From Congeria kusceri (taxonomy: Eukaryota; Mollusca; Bivalvia; Myida; Dreissenidae), in NCBI GenBank assembly GCA_027627225.1, contig CM051040.1, positions 24,858,134-24,922,133 on the forward strand: a stretch of DNA of 64,000 nt, read 5' to 3'. Below, piece after piece: positions 25,006 through 37,269 of the stretch. Under the pieces are notes generated by a model, which had not been told where the DNA came from, made no database searches, and saw only the letters and a list, made by a program, of their open reading frames with translations. Position numbers and translations under genes: made by a program. How positions within the stretch are numbered: position 1 is the stretch's first letter; every line of letters begins with the position of its first letter.

Positions 25006-26639
25006 ACCGCAAATCTAGTAGGACCGTAGTATAGCATTTAAGAAACAACTTTCTAAAGCTTACACGGGGTTGCCACATTTGACACATGGATGGTGTAACT
25101 TAAGACCAGTATTAAACATATGTGTTTATCAGTTTTGCGTGTTTGCTTAATGTGAATTTGTGTTTGAACAGACGTTCCTATGCTTGATAATGGGTTTGTT
25201 ATCAGATCAGGTTTTCGGCGTGTGGTGATAACAGACGGACGTAGCAATCAAGTGCCGGTCTAGCTTGGCTGCTCAACCTTGTAAGCTAGCACTGTTCTTG
25301 TGTCAATGTTCTACCGTATAGATAGATACACACATACTCGTACAAACAGTAAGTGATAACATATTTGTACGAGGCAAAACGCAAAGATACACTGACTTAG
25401 TTAACATTCCTAAAATGCACACCCTGATTTAAGGATATGCCAGTAATGTGACAGTATAAATGTATCTTGCATGTGTTCCACTACATTACTCTATAAACCA
25501 AGGCTCAGCACTGTTTGTTGTAGTGTATACTCAGTTAATATACCTGTGTCTGATTAATATGATTCATAAATAAGTATAATCATTTACGTACATTATAATA
25601 TTACCACACGATACCATACGATACATAAATATAATGCTAAAATGAAACAATCCTTTAGCAAACCGTAATTAATTAATACATATCTTTTAACTTATGACAC
25701 TATTAATGAATTGACTGATTCTATGTCTGGACATACATGAATGGGGGGTTTATCAATTATGATTCGCATACCGTTATTGCGCTTCAAAAAGGTGATAAAA
25801 TCAGTTTGCATACACGACCATAATGAGTTTTTCAATGTAATCATTCATACAATTGCATAATAAGTTGCTGTTTATCTTCAAGGAACCAATTACAGTAAAA
25901 CGGGCGAAATATTGTGATAATGAGATGAGAAAAGGCATTAAAGCCGTTGTGTGTTATAAAATACAGTTTTTACAATCGTGACAAAATGTAATGATTACAT
26001 TCATTGGATTTGTTGCTATCATGATTAGTATTAGACATATATTTATAACTGTCGAAATGCATTATGGGTTTGTTGAAAAAGTTATTATATAGTCTGTTAG
26101 CAAGAGTAATTGTATTATAACAAACCGCACGTTTATATGTGCACGAACTCTTGATGTTTTATCAGATAGAAAGCATCCTTCCCAAAGGTAGGCACACCCA
26201 ATAAAAAATGATGGTAACCTTTATGCAAGTTTGGCAAACTATTTAACCACCAAATGCATTGTGGTGTTAACGTTCATGCAATTGTAAATACTACCTTTGT
26301 TTGCTATTAACATGATTTCTAAATATATGTTTGATAACAGTTTGAAGTCTGATGTTCTACGGTTCGTAATTATTACAACCAGAACAACCAGAGGTTATGA
26401 CACACTACTGAATATAACGCGTTTCAAAATGACTTACGTCTTGTAACAAACAACGTGTTTAATACTAAACAAATAGTATGTATCAATACAGTGGATTGGT
26501 ATTTAAATATGTCAGTTAGCAATAAATACAATTATAACCACGACGCAATACGTATTTATTATATTTGTGTCGTTAATGTACGAGTTAATAAAGTTTTTTT
26601 TACCAAACACTGTCTTTTCAAATAAACAACACCATTTAC
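25006..26639. other. Non-coding stretch
   Basis: No supported gene or repeat. A minus open frame at 25053-25247 has no recognised motif. Composition is uniformly AT-rich. Confidence 0.5.
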
Positions 26640-28440
26640 ACGTTTTAAACTAATAAGTGTACTTTGCATGCGGCAATCGATGGCAAACGGAAAATAAGTT
26701 CGACATTTACAAACGATAATGTCAATGTAATGACGGAATGTCTCGCATTAATTGGATTTTCAAACCTAAAAGCAATCCATGAGGGATACGGATCGCATAA
26801 CGTCTCATCGAGACATAAAAAGAAAGTATTGTCTAAGAATCCTGGTATGGTTTGCTTTAACAAATACTATTGATAATTAGCATTAATCAATCTTTTAAGA
26901 ACTGCACACATTAATTCATGAAAATATAATTGTATATATTAAAAATCTTAGTATTTTTCATTAACATTTGTCTCAAGCTTTAAATGAGTTAGTTAAGTTG
27001 TATACATTTTAGGAACTCTCCCGGTGATTATCAGTTTGTCAAGTTTAAAACCTGTACCAGTAGCGAATGGCTCTAATCAGTATCCTTCAAGCTGGAAAGT
27101 CGAAATCAATAAGCTACATGTAACGCTTATGACCCAGAAAATACGCAGATGTAGAAGAATTGTTAGGGCTGCATGACACAATTTGAAACGTTCATCGAGA
27201 ATAACATAAAATGGCCGCTTATGACTTGGGTCAGTATTCCTCAATCCAGTCGTAGACTTAAGAATAAAGAATAGACTATACTCAAGAAATAACGCTTGTG
27301 TGTTCACAAACATGCCAGGTACCAATGTTGTTTATGTTATAAATAAATCATTAAATAAACAATGCTAACATTAGCCTTGGTGAATACCAAGGAAAAGTCA
27401 AATTTACAGCCTGTTTAGAACAGAGCATTTTCAATAATATTTTATATTCTTAAGTCTTAAGTTTAAGAATCGGTTGGTGAATACGGGCCCTGAACAAAAC
27501 ATGCAGTGGATGCCATTAGTGTTCTTGAATGCGTATCACAAATGTGATTCATAACAATATGCAGGTCAAAGCCAGATCAGGCGTCGTTTTCACTGAAAAG
27601 AACGGAAAAAGAAAAACTGTCATCTTTCCAAGTGTAGAACATCTAAAAGATTCGCATATTTTCATAGAAGTCAAGCAGAACAGATATGAAACAGTTCCAT
27701 AATAACATATTACAATATCTCAGTCCCTTTGGCTGCAGCAGCAGCTGCAACAGCAACAACGACACTATGTGAATAACATGACCGACGTATATATAATGTC
27801 CATGTATATGCCTTTCATTTTATTAGTGTACTACACATGCTCGTACAATTATAAGTTTCCATTTATTAACCTATCACGTTAAGTGTCAGTACTAAAACTT
27901 AGTTATTTCACACCAGTTATCAACTGACGGTGTTCACCTATCATAAGTAACAAACCCTTTCGATGAGTACAAGTACAGCAATTCACTAATCTATAAATCA
28001 AGAATTGTTCAATAAACCTAACGTAATCCTTCGGTATGGTTAAAAGCATTAATGGCGATACTGGAAATTCCGAAATCTACGAATTTTTTTAATTGAAATG
28101 TCATTAAAGATCGGCATATTAAATACTAAAAGAAACGGACTGAATTTTGTGTCGGAATTGTCTTAAAATATAACAAAGAATATTCAAATATGTATTTACT
28201 ATAGATATGGTCATTATTACTATTTTACATGAAATAAATTTAAAAAATGGAGAACGAAACCAGAAATGCACTAGAACGTAGAGTTTGGATTCTTTGATTT
28301 TAAGGTTAAGGAACACCCTATCATGATTAACAGTCTCTTTAATTGTGAATAATTACAATAGACGTTCACATATGGCATTAGTTTAGATTATCTGTTTCTG
28401 TATGCACTAAACAATTGTATAGATGATATTTGTTGATTTC

Positions 28441-28645
28441 GGTGAATGATCGAATTTTATTTCAAGAGTTGTTAAAATAATAAATATTTTAATTTTCTAT
28501 GACCACGAGTGAAATAAATATTCGATCGTTTACCTAAATTAACAAATTTTCAGCTTTTCGACAATAAATTAAATCGCGCGAGATAAGCTGAAACGTCACA
28601 CCTTTGTGAATTCTGACGTCATAAAAATGACGTCACTGCAGTGAA
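28441..28645 (+). repeat. Dispersed repeat carrying CRE sites, copy 1
   Basis: Reverse-complement homologue of 37270-37515. The shared order is GATCGAATT, TATTTCA, TCTATGACCACGA, then GCGCGAGATA, GCTGAA, CGTCACA, TTTGTG and TGACGTCAT. This copy has two perfect TGACGTCA palindromes (28614-28621, 28628-28635), 14 bp apart; the other has one (37307-37314). Confidence 0.7.
28614..28635. promoter_or_regulatory. Two perfect CREB/ATF sites (TGACGTCA)
   Basis: Full 8-bp CRE palindromes at 28614-28621 and 28628-28635, with start points 14 bp apart. The consensus is known for CREB/ATF factors; occupancy here is inference. The site is retained in the second repeat copy at 37307-37314. Confidence 0.5.
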
Positions 28646-28667
28646 AATATCAAATTTGATATTTTCA
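28642..28667. repeat. 26-bp perfect palindrome
   Basis: TGAAAATATCAAA followed directly by its reverse complement. Further GTGAAAATAT and ATATTTCACTG motifs follow within 60 bp, giving nested foldback potential at the edge of the CRE repeat. Confidence 0.8.
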
Positions 28668-28984
28668 ATAGTGAAAATATAAAACTGTATTTCACCAATA
28701 AATTCTATATTTCACTGAAAAGCATACAATAATCGATTCTAACATCGAAAACGATGTATCCATTCAACGCTTTCCAATTATGTGATGGACAATTTAATGG
28801 CAGCGTAATACTAGCCGAGTATTTCTGATGCATAGCCTGTACGTATATTTTACTTTTTCGGATAAGCAAATGTGTGTACACCTTCATTGCAAGGTTGCAG
28901 TCGTATAATTCCATGGTTTGGCTTATTTTGTAATTGTCTTTGAAGTTTTCAAATCATGCTAATAAAATAATATGTTGCACTTGA

Positions 28985-29090
28985 CTGCTGTCATTCTTGT
29001 GCCGTATTGTTTTGGTAATCGGTCACTTGCCATAAATAAAATATCTCGTGCTGACAAGAGTTATCTCCAGGAGTTTCACTTTGTTTAAAA
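28985..29090 (+). repeat. Dispersed element copy without minisatellite expansion
   Basis: Contains TAATCGGTCACTTGCCATAA, then CTCGTGCTGACAAGAG, then CTCCAGGAGTTTCACTTTGT. It aligns with 45470-45570 and with the flanks of the 52-bp array at 56806-57741. Only one core unit is present. Confidence 0.65.
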
Positions 29091-29303
29091 TTGATGTAAT
29101 CCGAGGTATACCGACGATATTAAACGTGAAACTAAATTATAAAACCACAAAACAATACTTGCATTATATTATGATATTGGGCTGTGGAATCAGAAACTTG
29201 TCGTGTAGTTATATATGTATTAGGGTACTGTCTGTTGTTCGATTACTGCATATATTGCAATACAAATGACATCGCATACAAATTGCATTTCAGTGTGACG
29301 TGA

Positions 29304-29392
29304 GAGTTGTTTAGAAGTCATTCTATGTGATCACATTCCGAGTCAATGATAGATGAGCACACTTAATCTTCCAATGAATACAGAGAGATTGA
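29304..29392 (+). repeat. Three-copy conserved element, copy c
   Basis: GAGTTGTTTAGAAGTC, CCGAGTCAATGATAGATGA, CTTCCAATGAATACAGAGAG. It is the most diverged of the three copies but keeps the same order and spacing. Confidence 0.5.
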
Positions 29393-30658
29393 TTACCAGA
29401 GACACATCATCGGTAAGCATTAGGCGAAAGTCAGCAGCACAATGCTGAATAAAATGTATGAAGCCAAGGTGCAGCATTTAAATTCATGATACTGTGTAGG
29501 ATTGGGGAGAAAGGAACAGAGTTCACTTAATGAAAATCATGTCGTACTATAAAAGTCATTGATAAGAATAATATCGATCTACTTTTTGGATTGGTTAGTT
29601 GCATTTCATATTTCTATCGCAACACTGATACAAAAACCAGGAAGTGATTGTTTACACGAATTAATTAATTATATAGTTAGGTTATATAGCAATTTGCTTT
29701 TATAAGTGTAAAATAAATCTTTAATGTTACGTTAACTATGATATGTATGACTATTACTTGAGTCCATACTATTGTTAGGAGAGGCAACACTCTTAGTTGC
29801 TTTTCGTATTGTCTTACTATGCTTTGATATTCGCTTTGCACATTAGCACACTATATTAGAAATGCGAGCACTATTGCAAAATACGTCTTAATGTTTTCTG
29901 TAAATGCACTAATGGTAGATAAATTACCTCCTATGTCTTGTTTTACAAACCATTATGTCAGCTTCTAATTTTGTGTAAACTACAACGTATATCGATTTTA
30001 TCCAAGACAGATACGGTTCACATTTATCAAATTTTCCAGTCAAACGAGATTTACCCTGACATAAACACGATTATGAAAACAGATAAAACGTGAATGTCAT
30101 CGTTTCCCAGGATGTAGTATTGATGGAATTAATTGGATGCATATAAATATATGTTGTTTTTTTCTACATCAAAATTGAGACAGGACTGGTGTTATAAGGA
30201 CATTGCGCTCTAATGTAAAATGCATTTTATCTAAAACATGCATTTTGTTTCATGCCCTGAAAACAACAATAACAAGCAATTTAAAAGCAATGTGTTGCCT
30301 GCATTACAGCCACCATGAAAGAAACCGTACGTACTTTACCTTTGTTAAGTTTACAAATCTTGCAGATATAAAACTTTTCACATTTTAAAATTTATTTAAT
30401 AACACCGGGTGTTTCACATTTATATATTTCAATATCACCAATGACACGGTTTTATAATTTCAGATGAAAACTAGGTGAACAATCATAATTCTAACATGTT
30501 ACTCGCTTATTTTCCTATAGACAAAGAACAAAATTATCGTTGTTAAACTACCCAGTAAACAACGCAAAAAGAAGTTCCGATTCTGAGAGGAGCATAGTAA
30601 AAAAGTAGTTCCAATTGCAATTGCAAAATATGTGTCAAATCATGTTAGAATCAAAATA

Positions 30659-30817
30659 TGTTTCGCATTATCGTTGTTTATCGGTCAATAAACAACTCTT
30701 TGTCGTTATGATGCGAGGCTATTAAACAACTCGGGCTAACGCCCTCGTGGTTAAATTCCTACGCATCAGAACTCCAAATCGTTGTTTATTGGCCGATAAA
30801 CAACGATAATGCGAATA
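30659..30817 (+). mobile_element. MITE-like element, copy 2
   Basis: Terminal inverted repeats of about 55-60 bp. The left arm TTCGCATTATCGTTGTTTAT begins at about 30662 and the right arm ends ATAAACAACGATAATGCGAA at about 30814. The loop contains GGGCTAACGCCCTCGTGG. Same family as 10336-10500, in opposite orientation. The arms here are more regular, so this copy is probably younger. Non-coding. Confidence 0.82.
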
Positions 30818-30966
30818 TTATTTCTTAATTTAAACAACTACCTGGTCCTAAAAATGCATACGTCACTCACGACTGTTTGAACTCTTCATAACCTAAAGGC
30901 TAAGGGGAGGAACCGAAAGCAAATATTTATCAGTGATTAATGAAACTTTTACATGACAGAGGATGT

Positions 30967-31097
30967 GGAACGGACGGCCTTAGTATGACAGAAACAAATC
31001 ATCAAGTCAAATCAATGACACATTCCCGTACAATTATTATTCTTCAAGACGGAAGGAGACGTCCGTCGGGAGTCTAAACGTCTTGGTTTATGATGGC
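30967..31097. promoter_or_regulatory. Hyperconserved non-coding block, copy 2
   Basis: Gap-free partner of 22347-22477 (122 of 131 bases identical). See that entry for the case against coding. The plus frame from 30981 runs MTETNHQVKSMTHSRT... to a stop after about 30 codons; in the other copy it stops about 9 codons earlier. Confidence 0.6.
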
Positions 31098-31930
31098 CAC
31101 AAGACGAGACAAATATTTCCCCTGCACTTATGAGGACAAATAAGCCGAATAAGTCTTCAAAGTCCAATTGTTATTACGATAAGACCTCGCACACATACAT
31201 ACAATTATGTTGGAAGGTGGAATATAGACATTTTATCCTATTTTAAACTCACTCCTCTTCAGTGATTGTTTTAATGTTTATATGTGTACAATAAGGGGCT
31301 AAAACAAAATATTCACTTGCATATGGTTGACATTTATGGCAACATAATAAATGCCACTTGCAGAATACGATTAGGTACAATGTTAGTGGCAATGATAAAC
31401 CTACACTTTCAACAGTGTGTCCGTATTTTACGAAAATATTATACGGTAACTTTTGGTGTAAGAGATACACTCACACGTGCTATTTTGGGACTTACGAACC
31501 GCGCAGTGCTTACATAATCAATTTAAGAGTATGTTATAGGTTGTTAAACAAGTGATAATTATGTATGTATAGAGTAACAGATTCTATTCATGTGTTGCTA
31601 TTTAAATAACTGTATTCCGACGCTGGAATACAACCGAACGCTGCAATACAACATTTTTCGAGCGTATATTCACAGAAGGGAAATTACATGACAATGCAAA
31701 AGCAAAAGCAAATGTGTATGTCCCAATGGGTTTAAGTCAATCTCGTTCTATTTACAGAGCCATCAGTGTGATCATCTACCGTCAAAGCGCAGACATTGTA
31801 TGAAATACAGGCCCACATATCATTTTCCCTGTGCGGTGCATTCGTTTTCGAAACATTCAATCGTCAAACAAATGTATGTGTATTGCAAATGTAGTTTTAA
31901 TAACAAATAGGCTTTGGGATTCGTATGCAT

Positions 31931-34229
31931 GCGTGCTGAATATACTTTGAATAATTGATAAAAATGTAAAATATAGATATTAACAAATCTGCTTGAATTA
32001 TAAGAACCTAAAGAGTACAGTTTGTGTTACTAGCGATTTAAACACATCCCCAACTATAGCGAAATGATTTATGACTATTTATCGACATTCACTAGCTTTA
32101 TTACATTAACTGTTTTGTTCCTCATGTTCCTCATGTTAAAGTGTGTACATGTATGTACGATTTTACAAATAGATATAGTGGCCAAACTACAATTAACAAA
32201 ATAAAGTTAATAACATATATTTCTATTTAAAATGGAATAAAAGTTATAAACAAACATTGCTTGTAAACGTACAATAAGCTAGTTTTCGATCACCTAATAC
32301 ATGCAGTTTTCGTCTGTACAAGCGGAAAATCAAATACATGTATATACGTTGACTACAGTTGGTTTAGGTTACACTACACTAATAAACGATGCAAAAGTCG
32401 ACACTAGTACTTGTTAATTTATTCCATATTAATGTGTGTTTTTCGTCATTTTTATGTGTTTGTTTGCTTTTAAGTTTTATGTTCATTTTCATCTGTTTAT
32501 TTTGAAAAATATTTGATATGGAAGACCGCACATACAGACTTTAACAGGTAAACGTGTGATATCCGAATATAATGATTGGATAAAACACTTATATGTACAC
32601 AACTATGAATATGATTGACCGTTGTGAAAACGTCTATTAACTATGATAGTCAAAGTATTTCCACCTTCAATCTTGCACAAAATATAAGGCATAATTAATG
32701 TTCTAAACGAATTTTAAAACACATTACCTATATCTTCGTTGCAAATAGGCCGACAAAACAAACAATAAAGAATGCTGCATAAAAAACATTCTTTGCATTG
32801 CAATGAGATATAAAATAAACCGGTTATAGATCTAATGGTAATTAACCTAAACTGAAATGCATCAATGTGTTAGTTGTAATTATAATCTTCGATTTATATG
32901 CCTCAATTTAAATTCCAACGTTTATAAAGCACCTTTGATTAAGAGTCATATCAAGCAGAATACAATAGATTAAAGACAAACGGGGATATTGCTTGATCGA
33001 ACAAATGACTTGGCAAATTAAAGTGCACTACAAGTACACACAGTTTACGGACAAGACGTGTACTGACCTAAGGGCGTTTGTAATTAAATACGTATACTAC
33101 AAAACCAGTTTGGCATTAGTAAACCTTAACAATCAACTTTCAACAGAAACCATGTATTGGGGATTGACAAATATGACACACGGATGTTTACCTTACGAAT
33201 ACCACCTCGCCTAGTTATCTTTATCAGTTTGTCGTTTTTTCCCAAGTGCTCATATGTATGAAACGTCGTTCCTTGCTTATGTGTTTGTTAACAGTTCAAG
33301 TTGGAAGCATGCGGCGATACAGACTTACAGTGTAATTACGTGCACGTTTAGTTATGCTACTTAAGGACTGTTAACATGCTTTGCTCAATGTGTGTCCATG
33401 TTGTCTTATAATGTTACAACACTGTGTGACCATTTAAAAACATACTTTAAAATCTTTCTGCAGCTATCCGTTGGAAGCATCGGACGATACCAGACCGTTG
33501 TAGCAATTACGGTTTAAACATGCTCTGTTCAGATGCTCTACTACATAGATAAACATATATGCGTTCTAAAGGCTACATTCAGTGATAAAGTATGTCCGTA
33601 AAAATGGTGTGAATGGAATATGTACGTTTACGTTTTATTAAGAAAACAATGGGTTACATTACTGAAATAAATAACCAGTTTTAAGGAAATAATGTATTTT
33701 CCTTTTAATATTAGACATTCAATTTATAATATATGAGGTGCACTGCATTACATCATCATTTATGCGTAATTTCATCACCATTTACTTCTTATTTTACTGA
33801 CAATTTTGTTTGAGTTAATATCCGCGTCTGATAAGTACTGTTCATATGATAGTCATTAATTTCTAGTATACTGAAAACTTACCTTTACAGAAATAAATGC
33901 AGAACTTGAACGTTAGAGCATTAATTCATTTTGTTTAAAAAACAACAACAACAATTTTAATTAATTGACACTAACTCTGTTTGAAAATACGTGATGCTAA
34001 TAAATGCCTATTATAAAAGTTTGTTATCAATTACAATTCTCATTAAGTCATTGCATTTCAAACAACTGATACAATCAGATTGCATGCATGGCCATAATTA
34101 TTCATCTAATTGCATATCAAGTTGTCTGTATAAGACAAGAAAGTGAATTAAAATACACACACACAAACCGGGTTTGTAACAGATTCCACACAATTGTTCG
34201 ACACTTCAATGGTTGTCTCGGAGGTAGTC
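31931..34229. other. Non-coding stretch with a small local duplication
   Basis: GTTGGAAGCATGCGGCGATAC (around 33300) recurs in altered form as GTTGGAAGCATCGGACGATAC (around 33470); both are followed about 20 bases later by AATTACG. Otherwise no gene, long hairpin or array is seen. Confidence 0.5.
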
Positions 34230-34304
34230 TAATTACATTGCAAAAAACGATATTATTTATTAACGTAGTGTTAATAAATAATATCGTTTTTTGCAATGTA
34301 ATTA
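34230..34304. repeat. Perfect 35-bp-stem hairpin
   Basis: Arms 34230-34264 and 34270-34304 are exact reverse complements with a 5-nt loop (GTAGT). The left arm contains ATTGCAAAAAACGATATTAT. Such a perfect stem is either recent or maintained. It could be a foldback element remnant, a replication-generated palindrome or a hairpin RNA precursor; no flanking copy was seen in the window. Confidence 0.95.
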
Positions 34305-34894
34305 TTCCAATGACTATATCTGCTATATAGAAAGTTCGTTCAGTATTTTAGTGGAACACTTTTTGGAATAATTGCAACTTATTATTTTTGGAAAACGCAT
34401 ATTCCTTTCTCAATGTTAACTCATACACTGTAGTCTGCTTTAGTATAATTTGATATCTTCTAACCCAGACCATTAATCCAGTTAACATGTTATTACTATA
34501 AGGTTGTAGTTATCAATTAAACTAGTTAATGTCTACTTAAATAACGTTAAGCAACTCTTGTACTTCCAGAAAGTAATAAACATCGACAATTAATAAATGG
34601 TGTTAAAATTAATGGAACTACTAACTGTTATCATTCATTTATATTTTACTTGCAAGAACCATAATATCTTTGTGTTGTTTTAAGAGTAAGAAATCGTTCA
34701 CCCGAGTCATTCAGAGTATTTGTACATCTAGATAAATTTTGAGAAGAAAAGGACATGACTCTGTGTATCGTGTTTGTTTGGCGTATTATTAATTTCAATA
34801 TTTTACATAATGAATGTACTTTGAATATAAATAAACTGGTATTCAATGTAAATATGAGAAACGTACATGCTTGGGGTGTCTTATCTTATAAGTT

Positions 34895-34982
34895 ACCGCA
34901 AATAAACATACATGACTGTAACAATTAAACAGTTTTTTACCGCAAATAAACAGACACGACTGTAACAATTAAACAGTTTTTT
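34895..34982 (+). repeat. 44-bp tandem duplication
   Basis: Two copies of ACCGCAAATAAACA..GACTGTAACAATT.. start at 34895 and 34939, with two or three differences. Recent local duplication. Confidence 0.92.
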
Positions 34983-35069
34983 AATGTTTGTAATTTAATC
35001 TACAACATTGTAAAACATTATAATGCATACTTATTTAGCGATAAGAAAGAAAAGTTTATATATACATAC

Positions 35070-35095
35070 CAATAGTGTCCGTGGCTCCACAACAT
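35070..35095 (-). CDS. 26-nt first coding exon, M-L-W-S-H-G-H-Y type (paralogue 1)
   Basis: On the minus strand, ATG at 35095 opens eight codons (M L W S H G H Y) plus TG, followed at once by the splice donor GTATGT (35069-35064). An in-frame TAA lies five codons before the ATG, so this reads as a start exon unless an acceptor intervenes. The near-identical exon at 39192-39217 has the same 26-nt length. They differ at four bases: three are synonymous (His5, His7, Tyr8) and one changes Ser4 to Asn. The flanking DNA does not align, so the match is confined to the exon, as expected for protein-level selection. It ends two bases into a codon, the same phase as the exons at 55736 and 60741. Gene identity is not recognised. 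Without the paralogue a 26-nt exon could not be called. Confidence 0.65.
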
Positions 35096-35524
35096 TCTGT
35101 TTCTGTATTACATTGTACAGTATAAGTAAACTGCTTTAACAAAACGATCACTTTTTTACAAAGCTTTTCCCGAGCAGAGCAATATTAACCAAAGGTGAAT
35201 ACAAAAGCCTCTAGTTTAGGTATACCACTTTCTTGTACATCCCATCTACATAGCATGCGTATATGTCCTCAGTAGTGCTGCAGTTATGTTAGAATCACAG
35301 CAAAAAAATATACTGTGCACGACCGCAGTCTATGAAATATAAATGATATAAATAAGATCCGTTTCAGCGTAGAGAAACCGATGAAGCGCTGTTTGTTCAA
35401 ATACAAACACGTTATTATTGTGCACAGCAATTCTAGCCTCGTGTTTTCCCATCAATTTACTTGCACTGATAATTTTACTGTTGGTAGCTAACGTTTTGAG
35501 TTAATTGTAAATCAACGCACTCAG

Positions 35525-35767
35525 ATGGAGATCAGCGATATCGATGCAGGAGAAAATCTCAAATTGCCAATTATACACAACAGTCGGGAGGAATATAAAC
35601 CAGCCGTCCTTCCTGAAGCTCTTCGTAAGCGATTTGAAATATGTAAATTTGAAGCATACGCCTGTAAACTGGAAAAACTAGTGTATTGTTTATTCGCTTT
35701 ATTGGAACACCTTAATTTATTAAGACAGACACTGATACACAAGTTATATTTGTGTATTCAACATTAA
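35525..35767 (+). CDS. Possible coding exon or small hypothetical protein, 80 codons
   Basis: ATG at 35525 has a reasonable context (CAGATGG). The first 50 codons look protein-like, charged and mixed in composition (starts MEISDIDAGENLKL; later PAVLPEALRKRFEICKF), unlike most AT-driven frames here. An in-frame TAA lies twelve codons upstream. The last 30 residues are hydrophobic and low in quality, so a splice site may lie near codon 50 (GTAAAC or GTGTAT are weak donors), or this may be a retro-copy remnant. No domain is recognised, and there is no second copy in the window to test it. The strand is opposite to the four paralogous exons. Confidence 0.3.
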   Translation: MEISDIDAGENLKLPIIHNSREEYKPAVLPEALRKRFEICKFEAYACKLEKLVYCLFALLEHLNLLRQTLIHKLYLCIQH

Positions 35768-37269
35768 ATTTTGTATTTTATTTAATTTAAATGGTCACGG
35801 CAGTCCATTTGACTAACTGATTATCTTGTTAGTCTAATAGTATGTACTTATATATCTATATATATATAATATATTGGTTCTAATTATATCTTTCTCCTGA
35901 TCTGAGGTTTGATATAGCAAGGTTCAATCTGTTCAAACTTACAAGTAAAACACCAATAAAACGTTAATGAGTTATTGAATTTAAATGCAATAAGCATTGG
36001 TAATGGCTGAACTTTACACCAAATCACACAATAAAACACAATACGTTTTAGTGCGTAAAAACACAAACTATCCATCTGAGTCCAATCACGAGTGTAACAC
36101 TAAGTAAAAACCCATTCAATCCACTGACTTAAATAAAGATCAGTTACAAAATGTCCCAGTTGCTTTCAATGTTGTGGGGGCAGCTTCATAGGCTGGTATC
36201 GTATGCATGGATGCGGCAATGCGTTGTTTTCCTTTAACAGCGTTTGCTGGAATTGTCAAATATTCAGGCCGGTTTTGTGACAACGCAATTCATCATAAGT
36301 AAAGAGACGGTTTCACATTCAATACAGGAATAATGCTTGGGCCACTATATGTGTGAATAGGCAAACATACAACTCATAAAGCCTAATGGAATGTTGTGTT
36401 TATTGTAATAGTGACCTTTAATAAAATTAATATGTTCCTATAGGCCAAGAAATTTATATCCAGGCCCGACTAAGTTATATTAAAGAGACTATGGTTAGGA
36501 CAAGGGGCAATTGAAGTGCAAACTCTGAAATTTGAATGTTGCTACTGACATATTTAAATAGTTATATTATACAAATAATGGAAAGGAGTTTATATATTGC
36601 AAGAAAAAAATCATTACATAGTTTGTCTGTGTTTGTTTGGCCACGTTCTTGTTTACAGTTTGAAGTCAGATTTGTGGACATCTTATATAATCATCGTATG
36701 CACATGTATTTCTAACAAGACCGATAAGCGCATTTGGTTAGATATAAGAATAATGAAACCCCAGATAAATCACCAGGAGAGAAACCCTTATTAACATCCG
36801 CTGATCTTTTAAATGAGGCAAGTGACCAAATTCCTATACGATACAGGACAATACGCACTACTCAGCACAAAGCACTGTCATAAGTCATTTGTTTCTATGA
36901 CGCCGTCGTCCTGAGTTGTTCTCTCGTTTTTTTTTGTTTTTTTTTAAGTATTCGTGTTTATTTGTTTGTAACAAAATTCGTATTTTGTAGTAAATGAATC
37001 ATATTTCTTTTATTGTAATTATAGTGTATCGCCCATTTATTTCATACTATGCGAAGAATGAGTGGAGAGTACCAGTGAATGATAACCCGATCATTTCACC
37101 CTAAGTAGAGTAAAATGATAACGTTTGATCATTTCACTCTTGGTTATATGGAACTACTTTCAACTTTGTCAGTGTAAACATCGGCCTTTTTAAACAACAA
37201 ACAACACATATCAAAATTCAATACACATAATTAAGCGACAACGACGCAGTAAGAGTGGCACTATTTTCC
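35768..37269. other. Non-coding stretch
   Basis: Contains a TA-rich run (about 35848-35876) and a T-rich run (about 36929-36945). The open frame at 36597-36794 has no recognised motif. Confidence 0.5.

Larger units (their letters stand above)
26640..31930. repeat. Second duplicated block, copy 2
   Basis: Partner of 20500-23280. It is longer because about 1.7 kb of extra sequence lies between the anchors at 27580 and 29565. That insert holds a CRE-bearing dispersed repeat (28441-28645), a perfect palindrome (28642-28667), one copy of the minisatellite-type element (28985-29090) and copy c of the three-copy element (29304-29392). A MITE is inserted at 30659-30817 between conserved anchors. Confidence 0.82.

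Noticed and set aside
26664..26873. Plus-strand 69-codon frame in the duplicated block
   Set aside because: The homologous stretch at 20530 has a 1-bp indel and an early stop, so the frame is not maintained.
35070..35095. Naming the gene as TFAP2 from its M-L-W start and short alternative first exons
   Set aside because: Vertebrate AP-2 proteins also start MLW, but three residues are far too little evidence and nothing else agrees.
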